64,000 nt of DNA from Tubulanus polymorphus (taxonomy: Eukaryota; Nemertea; Palaeonemertea; Tubulaniformes; Tubulanidae): contig NC_134033.1 of assembly GCF_964204645.1 (NCBI RefSeq), positions 13,022,155-13,086,154 on the forward strand. Direction: 5' to 3'. The notes under the pieces are model-generated. The model was not told the origin of the DNA. It did no database searches and was given only the letters and a program-made list of their open reading frames with translations. The position numbers and the translations under genes were made by a program. The stretch's first letter is position 1, and every line of letters begins with the position of its first letter. This document shows positions 10,508 to 30,300 of this stretch, piece by piece.

Positions 10508-10513
10508 AATAAA
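10508..10513 (+). terminator. Poly(A) signal of the PP-loop gene
   Basis: AATAAA occurs about 105 bases after the TAA stop at 10401-10403. With the upstream splice acceptor, it supports an expressed animal transcription unit rather than bacterial contamination. Confidence 0.6.
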
Positions 10514-11206
10514 GGCAACAGGGATTGTAAACATTGAAAATACATAACCTAATTATTACTTTATTTCTGCTCTTTTTATTTTCTCTTTTTTCTTATTCTA
10601 TTCTCAAGATGAAGTAGAAGTCAATACAATTACAGGAAAGTAGAGGAAAAAAGAAATGCACCGACATAGTATTATACGACTACCACGACAGGGGCACGGC
10701 AGGGATTACCCCACATAGATTATTGTGTTGTTTTGACTTTAAACATCTCGAAACAAGGCAGAGTAATAATATTGTCTTCGTGACTGGCTGATTGATTATA
10801 CCGTTGACCATCGCAAAGTTGAACTTTAAGCACCTCCCAGGACACTGTCCTCTAAGACTGGCCAATAATACCAGTCTACAAGCCCACACAACGCAACTGA
10901 TTCGTCCAATTTTTGATGTAATTACCCAGCCGGTATATCCTTAACCGAGTGATGGATAACAGATATCAGAAGATGATCAGAGATCATTGAATCTGTAGCC
11001 AATCCCATTACTTGAGACCGCCAGATTTTGTACACCGAGTTTTAAAATGCAGGAGTGTTAAAAGCCAAAGGAGCTTGCATTGTTTGGGCTGCGGCTCCTG
11101 AAAGCTCCGACAAGTTACGACTAGTATTTACGTAGTTTCCATGAATCAGTATGAACTCGTGAAATACGAAATACATAACCAATTTATTTTCATTCATTGA
11201 AATCTT
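10514..11206. other. Short intergenic stretch between convergent genes
   Basis: No recognised gene. The PP-loop gene (plus) and the four-CxxxC peptide gene (minus) converge here, so this stretch should hold both 3' ends. Confidence 0.45.
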
Positions 11207-11212
11207 TTTATT
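11207..11212 (-). terminator. Poly(A) signal of the four-CxxxC peptide gene
   Basis: TTTATT on the plus strand is AATAAA on the minus strand, about 45 bases past the stop codon of the minus-strand peptide gene. A second TTTATT lies near 11183. Confidence 0.5.
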
Positions 11213-11256
11213 TCCTCTTTTTTTCTCTCGATTTTCAATCTCAATATCATTTTCAA

Positions 11257-11774
11257 TCAGGCTTCGTGGCAATCTAACCAACATTTCTGGAACTCTTCAG
11301 ATTCGACGTCGGCGTTCAGGTCCAGACAGGTCTTCTCGCATACGACGGAGAATTCACACGATTCCAAACAGTTCGGAAGTCCGGTGTCGTTAGTACTGCA
11401 CCATTCTTGACAGAAACCATCCGGTCTTCCGGATACGACTGCCGTGCTTACCAATGCTGTTGATAAAATACACGATCAAGGCCCTAGTTGTTAGATGTTT
11501 TTTTACACGTTTTTTTTTCTGTACAAAGTGTATTACAAATCCATGATTAAGGCGCCTGATATTTCATCAGAAGGCAAGGAAACTACCCCTGAATCTATTC
11601 ATTTGCAAGTTCTCCACGCAAGGACTAGCTCAGTCTCTCGGTTCGAATTGAAACCAGAATAGTTAAAGCTTGTACCGGCATGTTACAAACCGTTCTAATT
11701 CTCGCCAAGACGGTTAAGTTTGAATGAACGAAGCATAACTTACCGGCAAAAAGGCTGACCACATATAATTTCAT
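11257..11774 (-). CDS. Secreted eight-cysteine peptide with four CxxxC motifs (two exons, 76 aa)
   Basis: Exon 1 is 11744-11774 (ATG at 11774, ten codons plus one base) and ends at a consensus GTAAGT donor. Exon 2 is 11257-11456, after a CAACAG acceptor, and ends in TGA. The phases fit exactly. Residues 1 to about 20 form a signal peptide starting MKLYVVSLFA. The rest has eight cysteines at 26, 30, 40, 44, 50, 54, 69 and 73: four CxxxC motifs spaced x9, x5 and x14. CxxxC...CxxxC pairs are typical of disulfide-stapled helical hairpins (alpha-hairpinin-like folds), so two hairpins in tandem are possible. The C-terminal half is acidic. A TATTTAATA box lies about 50 bases upstream of the ATG and AATAAA follows the stop. 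Role unknown: defence, venom-like or signalling peptides are all possible. Confidence 0.75.
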
Positions 11775-11819
11775 GTTGAATGCGCAAAGTTTCACTGATG
11801 GACCTTTTCAATTCGCATC

Positions 11820-11828
11820 TATTAAATA
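11820..11828 (-). promoter_or_regulatory. TATA-like box of the four-CxxxC peptide gene
   Basis: TATTTAATA on the minus strand lies about 46-55 bases before the ATG at 11774. That leaves room for a short 5' UTR, as is common for secreted-peptide genes. Confidence 0.4.
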
Positions 11829-12684
11829 CCGATTTGAATTATCACCCTTATCGGAAAATTGAAATTTAATTAGTTTTGAATTAGTAGTTATTTACATGTG
11901 AAATGTGGAGCTTATAACAGATGATAAGGTTTGCGATAAGGAACTCAGTATATTCGGTGTTTTTGCACTTTAGTACCAGTTCCAATTTGCCTAAGAATTA
12001 AATTGCGTTGCAAATAAGTTGTTCTGGGCTCTCATCCACATTTTGTACGATCTTCCGTTGAATCTTCCACCGTTCATATTTATATCGTAATTTTTTTTCT
12101 AAATACTTAGTTTGATTTTTGAAGTCGATCTTTTCTTTAGTTTGGAAATTGTATGAACTCTGTCGTATCACCCACCACAGGGTCTTGTCATGATAGGGAA
12201 CTAAAATCAAAGAATCGACCCAGTATCCTAATGTAGGCCTACCGCCTATGAAAAATGTATGGACCGAGTATCGTGCCAAGCTCTCAATGAATGCCTGGCC
12301 CGCGGCGAAATGACCAGCCGCCAGGAGTTTTGGGCAAAGGAGATATTTGTTTCCACGTGTCCCCTTGAATGAATGATGTGCTTAATGATTTTGGAGGAAA
12401 TACGAAGGCACTATGAAGGACTATTATTTTCCATTTCACCCTATATTGCGTAAAAACCGATATCGTCGTTCGATCTCATTACATGCTCAATGAAGTATAT
12501 TTAAATTCGATTGAAAACGTTTTTACGGCGATACTTAGCAACACCGGATGCGGAACCGGTACTCTAACAAGCAGCGCCATCTATCAACAACAAAGCAACG
12601 CAACGAGGATAAACCGTTTTAGTTGTTCGCAGAATCCGAGCAATTTGAGATAAATTTCACCGTCAGAATCGCCGCGGATTTGAG
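11829..12684. other. Divergent intergenic region between the peptide gene and PSMD1
   Basis: About 900 bases separate the two oppositely oriented start codons. The last ~150 bases are probably the PSMD1 promoter and 5' UTR. A 93-codon open frame at 11998-12279 (minus) has no recognised domain and is not annotated. Confidence 0.4.
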
Positions 12685-21465
<8,781 letters not shown>

Positions 21466-21499
21466 GTAAATCAACCATTGTCTTTTCATTCATGCTTCC

Positions 21500-21690
21500 T
21501 ACAGAAACCAGGGAAAAACTTGGGAATTTAAAAATTGTAATATTTTGGAATTAGATAGATTTTCCTTTAATCCAGAAAATGTTTGTGTTACACTTGATGA
21601 AGCATAGTTCTGGGATGTCAATTTCTTACCTGATGGGAACTTTCTTCAGTAATTTTTCTTGAAAAACCCCTTTATCAACCAGTAAAATGT
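21500..21690. repeat. Dispersed repeat, GGGAAAAACTTGGG family
   Basis: This stretch and 61045-61255 share a series of blocks in the same order: GGAAAAACTTGGG, TCTGGGATGTCAAT or its variant, and CTTTCTTCAGyAATT, followed by TTGAAAAA. Pieces of the same family also appear near 15440 and 38990. The class is unknown. Confidence 0.5.
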
Positions 21691-22171
21691 TAACTGTTAA
21701 CTTAAATGTGATGATGGTATCTGTTTATTTCATGAAGATCCCATTTTCCATTTGGGAAAATTGAAAAATGTATGTCTTTAAAATTTACAACTTAAAATTC
21801 TTCGTTTAATTTGGTCAAGTTGAAATTCCTATGAAAATATCATGTTGAAATATTAACTGAACTGGCTTACTACTGGATGTGTCTAGAAAACTTCTCTCTG
21901 GTCTTTCCTATTGACGTTCATCTGAACACGGGGAAAGTTTTTTTTGGGGGGGGGGAAATAACTCAGGTAGTTTAGAAGTGGACAGATTGTGGTCAACCTG
22001 TTGAACTTGTTTGCCACCAGCTTCTAGATATCATGTATTTCCAGTTCAGATACCAGTGTCACATCGAGGTATCTCTGAATGATACCATGCGATATACTTA
22101 TTGACATTATCTCGGGCTCTTTTGCGATTTAAACCACTTTCGAGCTCGACGGAAATTTCTCGCGCATTTCT

Positions 22172-22456
22172 GTAACCCTTTCAGTGCTGACTAATTAATA
22201 CCCTATAATGCTGGAGATAATTGGAATTTTTTGAAAAATTTCACCCTAGTGTGTTGAATAAAGGGCGTACCACTGTGCGTCTACACCGTGGTGCAGTGTA
22301 TCGTTAGTTACAAGTATTTCACTATGTTTGACAGGTGCTGCCATCTTTCCAGAGAGATAATTACTAATTACATCAATACACTGCAGTGCGGTGTACTAGC
22401 AAAATCAATCACTGATTTATACACCGCACTGCGGTGTAGACGCACTGAAAGGGTTA
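22172..22456. mobile_element. MITE-like element, TAACCCTTTCAGTGC termini
   Basis: Begins TAACCCTTTCAGTGC and ends GCACTGAAAGGGTTA. An inner inverted pair, GTGCGTCTACACCG and CGGTGTAGACGCAC, supports one element of ~285 bp. Terminus fragments also occur near 46195-46262. Confidence 0.65.
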
Positions 22457-23247
22457 AACAAAGTAAAAGATTCGTTAGATGGATATAAGACGCGAAATAG
22501 TTCACTTTCATCATCAATCTTTTTCCGGTTGGAAGGTAATGAATATTGCATTCAGTACGTGAGCAGTGAATTTATGCGCAGCATGCGCGGGCGTTTGAAA
22601 TCTTCTCGGTAATGTTCGTCGGCTGAATTTCTAATTGTTGATCGCTTGCGCGATGAATTATTTAACCGTTTGTTGTTGTAATTCAGTTTAAGTCGAGCTC
22701 AGCCGGAAGTTTGTGAAGTGTCGAGAAAACTCGATTGTTCTCGGGATTCGGCCGCGAACGTCTTCCGCGTAAATAAATCGTCATCTATATTTGATTGATT
22801 TGGTATAGTTTGTCGATTCAGTATCGCTGTACCGACTGCTGGTTTTGGTTCAATGAGGTACCGGCACACCACCGCCAGATGGCGTTACTATACGGTCAGT
22901 TATGGTGTAGTGGTTGTCGCGTGTGATACTATCGAGAGAAACTCACAATATCAGTTTAAACAACTGTTAACATTTTCTTCTTACGTTCGGACGGAATCCT
23001 TCCACACATCTTCGGAGTTTATTTGAAAAATCTCAGTGAATAGTATCAACTATTTACATGGTTTGATACTACTTAGAATTACGGTAGTCCATTTTCAAGT
23101 TTGATCTCGTATTCTAAGGCCGAATCAAAAGTATGATCGTACAAGCCTCCAAAATGACTTAATATTTATTTCTCTCAGTATGTTATTGTTTCCATTGAAA
23201 ATTTGTTTTCTTTAGAGAAAACTTCATTCAATTTTGATTAAGTCTTA

Positions 23248-23290
23248 ATCGATTTCTTGAGTATCCTAACAAGATACTCAAGAAATCGAT
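23248..23290. repeat. Perfect 18-bp hairpin
   Basis: ATCGATTTCTTGAGTATC at 23248-23265 is followed by a 7-base loop and its exact reverse complement at 23273-23290. The stem has no mismatch. A structural RNA or a palindromic insertion are both possible. Confidence 0.6.
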
Positions 23291-23981
23291 GCTTGGTCCG
23301 ACGGAGTAACTACTAGCAACTCCTCACTTGCCGCAGTAGCTATGTCGCTATCCCAAAAGACAAGTCGCCACAAATAACAGGACACGTGTGATTTCGATGA
23401 TATCATATTTTTTTTTAAATTTCAATATTTGCATTATTTTATGTTTTAGAATTATGACCACATGAATATATAAAACACAGTGATGATAGTAGCTGACGGT
23501 ATCTCAGTAGTGTTGATATGTTAGAAAATTGACATTTAGCTTCATCCAAATGGCCGAATTACCGAGAGATGCTGGCTGACTAGAGTTGCTCAGAGTTCCA
23601 GCTGAGCTGAGCCGCATCTCAACTCAAACCACTTTTTGGCAACTCAGAGTTACTCTGATTGAGTTGTTGCACACATTCGACCTGTAACTAAACTATTACT
23701 CGATGTAATATTATGTGAAACAGTTAAATTTTCAAGAGAGAAAACTGCGTGAAAATTATCAGATAAAGCGACTAAGTGTATCATGTGTCAGGGGCCATAT
23801 ATATATTTTCTTGAAGGAGTCGGTAGAACACATTAAAAGTGCAGATGTACTTACAAATTCACAACTTTCCCCCTTATCTGTGTGGGTTATAGGACCGAAA
23901 TGAGCCAAGATAAGTTTCTAGGTCTAAGGCGTGACTGTGACTGGGTCCTGGAGCATTTTGTCCTATAACCAATGTTTGAAT

Positions 23982-24115
23982 GGGCCTGTTTCACAGTTGT
24001 GAGTTAAATTCAACTCCCATGAGTTCTAAAATATTTGAAAATGAATCGAATTGTGACTGCATTCAGAGTTGAATCGAAGTCACAATAGTGAAACCACATT
24101 TTTTATCTAGGCCCT
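23982..24115. mobile_element. MITE-like element, CACAGTTGTGAGTTAA family, diverged copy
   Basis: Starts GGGCCTGTTTCACAGTTGTG and ends in a diverged inverse (TCACAATAGTGAAACC, then TAGGCCC). It lies just past the 3' end of the receptor gene. Confidence 0.5.
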
Positions 24116-24377
24116 AATATTTGGAGTATAGAAAGTGTATGCAGGCGTTGTAGAAAAACCAGACTCTGAGTGAGATTGGTCTCTTTTTCAGAGTTCAACC
24201 ACTCCTAACAGTATCAAAATAGAATGATAACTAGTTTTTTTTCGATTAAACTACAATTTTTGATGTACGATTCTCTCATTTTTTCTGAAACCACTACTAG
24301 AGATCAGGGGCGGATTACGGGGTGGTTTCGGCGCTCCAGACCCCTGCCTTCCCAAACTGAATTGATTAGACTTCTGG

Positions 24378-27300
24378 TTAAACTTCTTTGATATTGAGGG
24401 TATAAGTGACGGTGTTACGTCGCGTGTCGCTGATCCAGTTCGACGGCGTCAGGAACATCGACTCGGGCTGCTGCGAACTGCGGCGTTCACCGCGCGCGCG
24501 CCGACGCAGCCGATATTTACACGTGATTATCTTATAGAACGCGTTGCGAAACGACGTGTTGAACATCGTGTAGATAATCGGGTTCGCCAACGACGCCAGA
24601 TACCCGAACCACAAGAAGGCACTCATCATTTCGGGCGTGACGCGTGCCATGCACGCCGCGCACGACACCGACAACACGTTCACGACGAAAAACGGCGTCC
24701 ACAACACGACGAACACGACGAAAATAATGCCGAGAACTTTCGACGCTTTTTTCTCATTGTTCGCCGTCCGTTTCGGAATCAAACCGCGAACGTTGATTCG
24801 GTTTTGCTGTTGTTGTTTTTTGTCTTTGAAATGCGGCGGTGTTTGGCGATAGGACGAGTCGGACTGGCGCGACCAGCGCTTTTGGTGTTGGCGTTCGACG
24901 CTGGCTGTTTTGAGCACGCGTTCGCGCCACTCGTCGGCGGAACGATCGACCGGCGCGTGGTGCACGCCGTTGACGAGTATATCGCCGGTTGTTCGCGCGT
25001 CTGTCGACTCGTTGTTGCACGGCGAGGTCACGTGACCGTTTGGCGCTGTCACGTAGCTGTCGCTGTCGGTGCTCGTGTGATTTTCACCTCGTATCAACCG
25101 ATCGTTTTCGCGTGCCGGACGCTTCATGTAATTCACCCGGTAAACATAAATTCCGTTCGTCTCCAGCGATAAAGTTACGATTTCGGAATTTTCGGTCGTC
25201 GCCTCGAGTCGTATTTCCGGTTCGGATTGGCGACCGTCCTCGCGACCGTCCTCGTAGCGACGCTCGTCGTTATCGCTAACTTCATCATCGTCTTCCTCCT
25301 CTTCGTCGCTTTCCTCGCTTAGATTTTGATCGGAGTCTTCTTCGTCTTCGTCCGACGAAGAGCAGCTCTCCGTCGCGGCGAAACGACGTCGATCGTCTCT
25401 CATCGGATCGGAGATCGTAGTCGTACGCGTTACAAACGCGTCGCCGTAACTTTTCCGACGGTTGACGTCGACGTTGTCGGCCGCGGTCGTCGTCGTCTGC
25501 CAACAACGACCTTGACCGCGATGAATCGTCAGCGGACCGTTATCGATCGTTTTTAAGCGCGGTAGACTCTTGCGATCGTGCGGCACAATTTTATAGAATT
25601 GATGGCGATAATCGATGGAGGCGTCCGTGTCGGATTTACCGAGATTGTTTCCTTCTCTTCGTCCGTCGAAACTTTGGAATGTAACGTTTTCGGACATTGA
25701 TCGTTTATCGTTCGGTTGATCGTGACTATCCTCCGTCCCGACGGCGACAGTGCCCGATTTCGAGTCCGGCTCCGGTATTTCCAGATACTCTTCCATTTCG
25801 AGTTCGATCTGGCTGAGTTTTTCTTGCACTTCGGCCGGCGCTTCGAGTATGTCTTTGCCGTGAATGCTGACGAGACTCTCGACGCTGGCGCACAGATTAC
25901 GACTCGACGCGCCCGGTAGAGACAGATACGACATGAGCACATTGTGTTTATTGGCGGCGCCCGTTTCCGGGCAGCTCGTGATGCTGTTCAGACGATCGTG
26001 AAGATTTGTCGGCGGTACGGGTGGCGCCGTCGACGACGAGGCATCGCTGATTTCGGGTTTTAACACGAGCGGTTGACGCGGGTCACCGTCGCTCGATTGC
26101 GCGTAACTAACCGAACTGGAATTCTCTCGCGCCGCTGGCGTATGCGGTATCGGCGGCAATTTGGCGCCGACGTCGCGGCTCATCAACGCCGCTAAATCTT
26201 TCGGATCGACGATCGAGCTATCGCGACTCTGCGTCACGTAAACGCTGTTGTCGTTGCTGATTTCGTTGTCGTAGCTGGAATAGCCGTTCGGCGCGGATAA
26301 AAACTTCTGGTTGTTGTACTGCGGCTGCTGCAGCTGATGCTGCTGGTGGTGATGATTCTGCGCGTTCATCAGGTTGATATTTCGTCGCAGCATCGTCTGT
26401 CGGTTTTTGTCGACGCGTCGCATGAACTTGCTGTTGTTGCGCAGGATGCGTATCGTCAGCACGTACGTGATGATCATGATCGTCAGCGGCACGTAGAACG
26501 CGAGCACCGACGCGTAGATGACGAAGTCGACCAACGTGATCATGCACATGCCGTCGACGTAGACGTTGTCGTGGTCGATGAACCCGAGCACGCAGACCGG
26601 CGAGCAGATCGCGATCGACACGATCCACACGAACGTGATCTTCAACAGCACCATCGTTTTCGTCTTGTTGCGGCCGTATTTCATCGGGTATTTCAACGTG
26701 AAGAATCGATCCATCGACATCGTGCACATGTGCCAGATCGACGCCGTGCACAGACCGACGTCGAACGTCGCCCATAACGCGCACAAGTGCGGCCCCATCG
26801 GAAACAACCCTGAAACATGCAAACGTAACAATTAGTTTATGGATGATGATAATAAAAGATTAAATGAATTGTAACAATTTAAGACTTTCTCTGATTCACG
26901 CAGGGAGTTTTATGTAGTCACATGGAGAACTAGGGGATGTGTAAATGTATGGAAAGTGGCCACCCTGAGTTGGTCTGAAACTGTTCCTAAGTCTTAAATT
27001 GTCCCTTAAAGTTGATTCTACAGACATGGCATAGATTAAAGACCATCTTAGTTCCGAATCCAATCTAACAACTAAAGACCAGTCTTAAAAATTGGGACCT
27101 TACGACTATGCAACTGGCCCTCCCAGCGTTCTAAAGATTCGCAGTTAAATTTGACTAGGGCAAATTTTTTAACCTCAAGTCTGGAATTGGGTTTGTATAA
27201 AGATAAGATCAGCACAGAGCTTTTCTTCAATTGATCCATGATTTTAAAATCTTTCTCTTTATTTTTAAGGAGCTTTGAGATTTTTATATAGATGTTAATC

Positions 27301-30300
27301 GCTTTTAAGGAATTTGTTATGATTATTTTCCACTCGCGGTATTTCCTTCAGTTCATCGAAATATCATCAAACTACCGACATAATCCCTATCGAACCTTGC
27401 CTCCCACGACCTAGAAAAAAAAACCAATCAATTCCGAGTGGAAATGTCGTCTCGTACCGGAACGAAACGTTGCTTGATTTTAATTTTCGTTTCGACGTTC
27501 GCCGTGTGACTTATCTTTACGACGGCGGCGGCGGTTTTTACACGCGCCGCGCGCGATCAATAAGGCTTAGTTCGATCGCTGAAACAACTAACGCAAACAT
27601 CGCCGCCGCGTCAAACGACGAAGAGAGAGAAGATTATAGATCGGCCCAGCAGCAGCAGTAGCAGACTGTCTACGCTTAGAAAACATCCGTGACGTTCGCA
27701 TTAGCTTCGCGTAACCTGTTGCCGTGGAAAAAATGTAGAAAGAACCTTCCGGAAGAGATGGCTACCACAAAAAGTCCTCGTGTGACATCATTATTTTGCC
27801 CAGTTTGGATTGAGAACTTCGGAGACAGTAAAAAGATCTCTACAGAAAGTCTGCTGCCATCCCCCAGGGACAGCTAACGATTACCAGTGATTTTAGGAAC
27901 CTTGCTGAACCAGCCATCGTAAATCCACCTATGACATCATGTTGGATTGTGTAGTGATTTCAAAAGCCTCCAGGGGCGAGTTCCTCAGTCGTGAGTTAGA
28001 GTTGACTCTGAGTTAAAATTAGTTCATTTCCAATCAGTTAACTCTTCCATAACTGTGGAACTGGGTTTTGGAACCTACCATCATGAATCCTAATACGGTA
28101 TCATATAGAATTAGTTAGTTATTTTGCAGAAATTCTGCTGCCTCCATTATTCCTCTTAGTGACATTGTCGAATTTTCCGGTGACCATACAGAAAGAAGCT
28201 GCCAACATTAAACCTCTTTGACATCATCAATTTACCCAGTTTTGTCAATAACATTCTCCTGATAAGGATTTATTCCTCGGCGAATACTCACGATCCATGA
28301 TCCTCGTAATGTTGACTACTAAAAGATGGCTACCTACGAGAGTCACCCTATGACATCATCGAATTTTGAGGTGATTTCGATACGAAGGCGTTTCTGGAAC
28401 GATCGCGCTTCCTTTCTCGGTGATCGTCGTTGTTATACCCGCGGGGCGTTCAAATAGCCGATTTACGACCTTTCAAATATTGAACGATCAATCGAATGTC
28501 GTTCGGATCGCGCCACGATCACTCGCCGGTTTGTAACTGAATTGTAATTGATCTCGGGTAAACAGCGCCTGCGGGTCAGGTGTGTGTTTACCCCCGCTCG
28601 GTGTAAAACACAGTCGATAAATCGATGTTACCCGCTGACACCTCACTGTCTGTTGTGTTTCCCAGGTTTAGCCGAGCGATAGATATAATTAGGTGTGATG
28701 TCGTATCATCGTCAACCGGATGTGGCTACCTACGTCTCAAAAAGTTTTTAGAGTTCGTGAATATGATTTCTAAGTTCCATGATTCGATAGTTATGTTATC
28801 TAGTTGTATGAGTTTGATTTAATTCAGGAACCAGTTCCACAGTTGTGTTGGTTTAAGTTGGACCCAGTTCTGTAGTTATGTGGGTTAAATCTGACTTCGG
28901 GCTGAGATCCCGTTGTGAGTTCGTCTCCATGCAATAAGCTACGCGTTGAAGGAAAGGTTCGGCAGTTTAGACAGACATAAAGGTTGGACACCTGATTGTC
29001 ACCCGTTCAACCCCTGAAGGGATAGACATTGATAATAAGACCCAAAGGGGATAGACCCTGATAGAGAACCCGAGAGCACAACAGACAGCGTCGTTTTAGT
29101 AGAGACAAATAACAATGGAAATCACCGAAGGCAACCGTCGCATTTGTCCAATTTCCTGCGGTCGACACGAACTGTAACGATACGACACGATGATCAATAC
29201 TGATTGAATTACTCGGCGCTGTCGTCCGTTACTGACCGCTCAAATCACTGACCATCACTGACCACTGCTAGACTGACCATTAATTATTATCAATTGAGCC
29301 AACTGACTATTGTAAAAAAGAACGACCTCTAAACAGCTAGCAATTTATAGACTGATGACCCAGATACTGGAAAATTGACCAGACTGATGACCCAGACACT
29401 GGTTAATTGACCAGACTGATGACCCAGATACTGGTAAAATGACCAGGCTGATGACCCAGATACTGGTTAATTGACCAGACTGATGACCCAGATACTGGTA
29501 AAGTGACCTGACTGATGACCCAGATTCTGGTAAAGTGACTAGACTGATGACCCAGATATTGGTAAGGTGACCAGACTGATGACCCAGATACCGGTAGACT
29601 GACAAGACTGACGACCCAGATACTGGTAAGGTGACCACACTGATGACCCAGATACTGGTAGACTGACAAGACGGACGACCCACATACTGGAAAATTGACT
29701 CACCAACCAGGCTTGTCACATAGACTGCACACTGACCAGGTTAATATACTGATGAAACTGTATATAGACTCATTATAGCCATTGCTTTTATTACTGACTA
29801 ATGCCATATGGCAGTCAATACACAGTCAATACAACGGGAGATTTATGATAGACCCTCAAAGTTTGCAAATCTTCCCATTACCTTTTTCTGTTATGTATAT
29901 AGCAAGTCTCCAACACTGATTGGCAAGCAAACTCTGCTGTCTCCTGTAACACCTCCATAGCACTGCATCATAATACTAACCGATGTAGCTCCCCAGGTCG
30001 GGATTGTTGTAAGTTTGTCTGTGATTCACAGAAATTGGTGTTGTCTTCATTAACGATAAAAAGGGAAACAAAGTGAGAGATACCTTCGCTGCTGAGAACA
30101 CGGTTCGGTAATTTACTCCCATTCAGTGTAACAGAAAAACTAATCTATAACAAGGGTGTATGAATTACACCCAGTCGACGTAATTGGCAACACGTTGAAG
30201 AAACTGGTTGATTGGAGACAACCCTTCGCATGTCCGACAATATGGTCGGATGTGACAATTAGGGATGTTACCGTCTGTCGAATATAGACCGTACAGTCAT

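Larger units (their letters stand above)
21466..24377. other. Non-coding stretch between PSMD1 exon 12 and the receptor gene
   Basis: I looked here for the missing PSMD1 exons and found none. The stretch holds a dispersed repeat at 21500-21690, a poly-G run near 21945, a MITE at 22172-22456, a perfect hairpin at 23248-23290 and a MITE at 23982-24115. The receptor and PSMD1 converge, so the 3' UTR of the receptor is expected near 24300. Confidence 0.5.

Noticed and set aside
11998-12279. 93-codon minus-strand frame beside the PSMD1 promoter
   Set aside because: No recognised domain, no signal peptide and AT-rich codons; not enough to call a gene.
24754-25942. Several other open frames across the receptor loop-three region
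   Set aside because: Frame shadows of the CpG-rich receptor exon.
26218-26784. Open frames of 188 and 146 codons over the receptor exon
   Set aside because: Both are shadows of the receptor coding sequence, rich in Arg/His/Asp from CG-rich codons in other frames.
29345-29719. Repetitive 124-codon frame
   Set aside because: By-product of the 32-bp minisatellite; no start context or domain.
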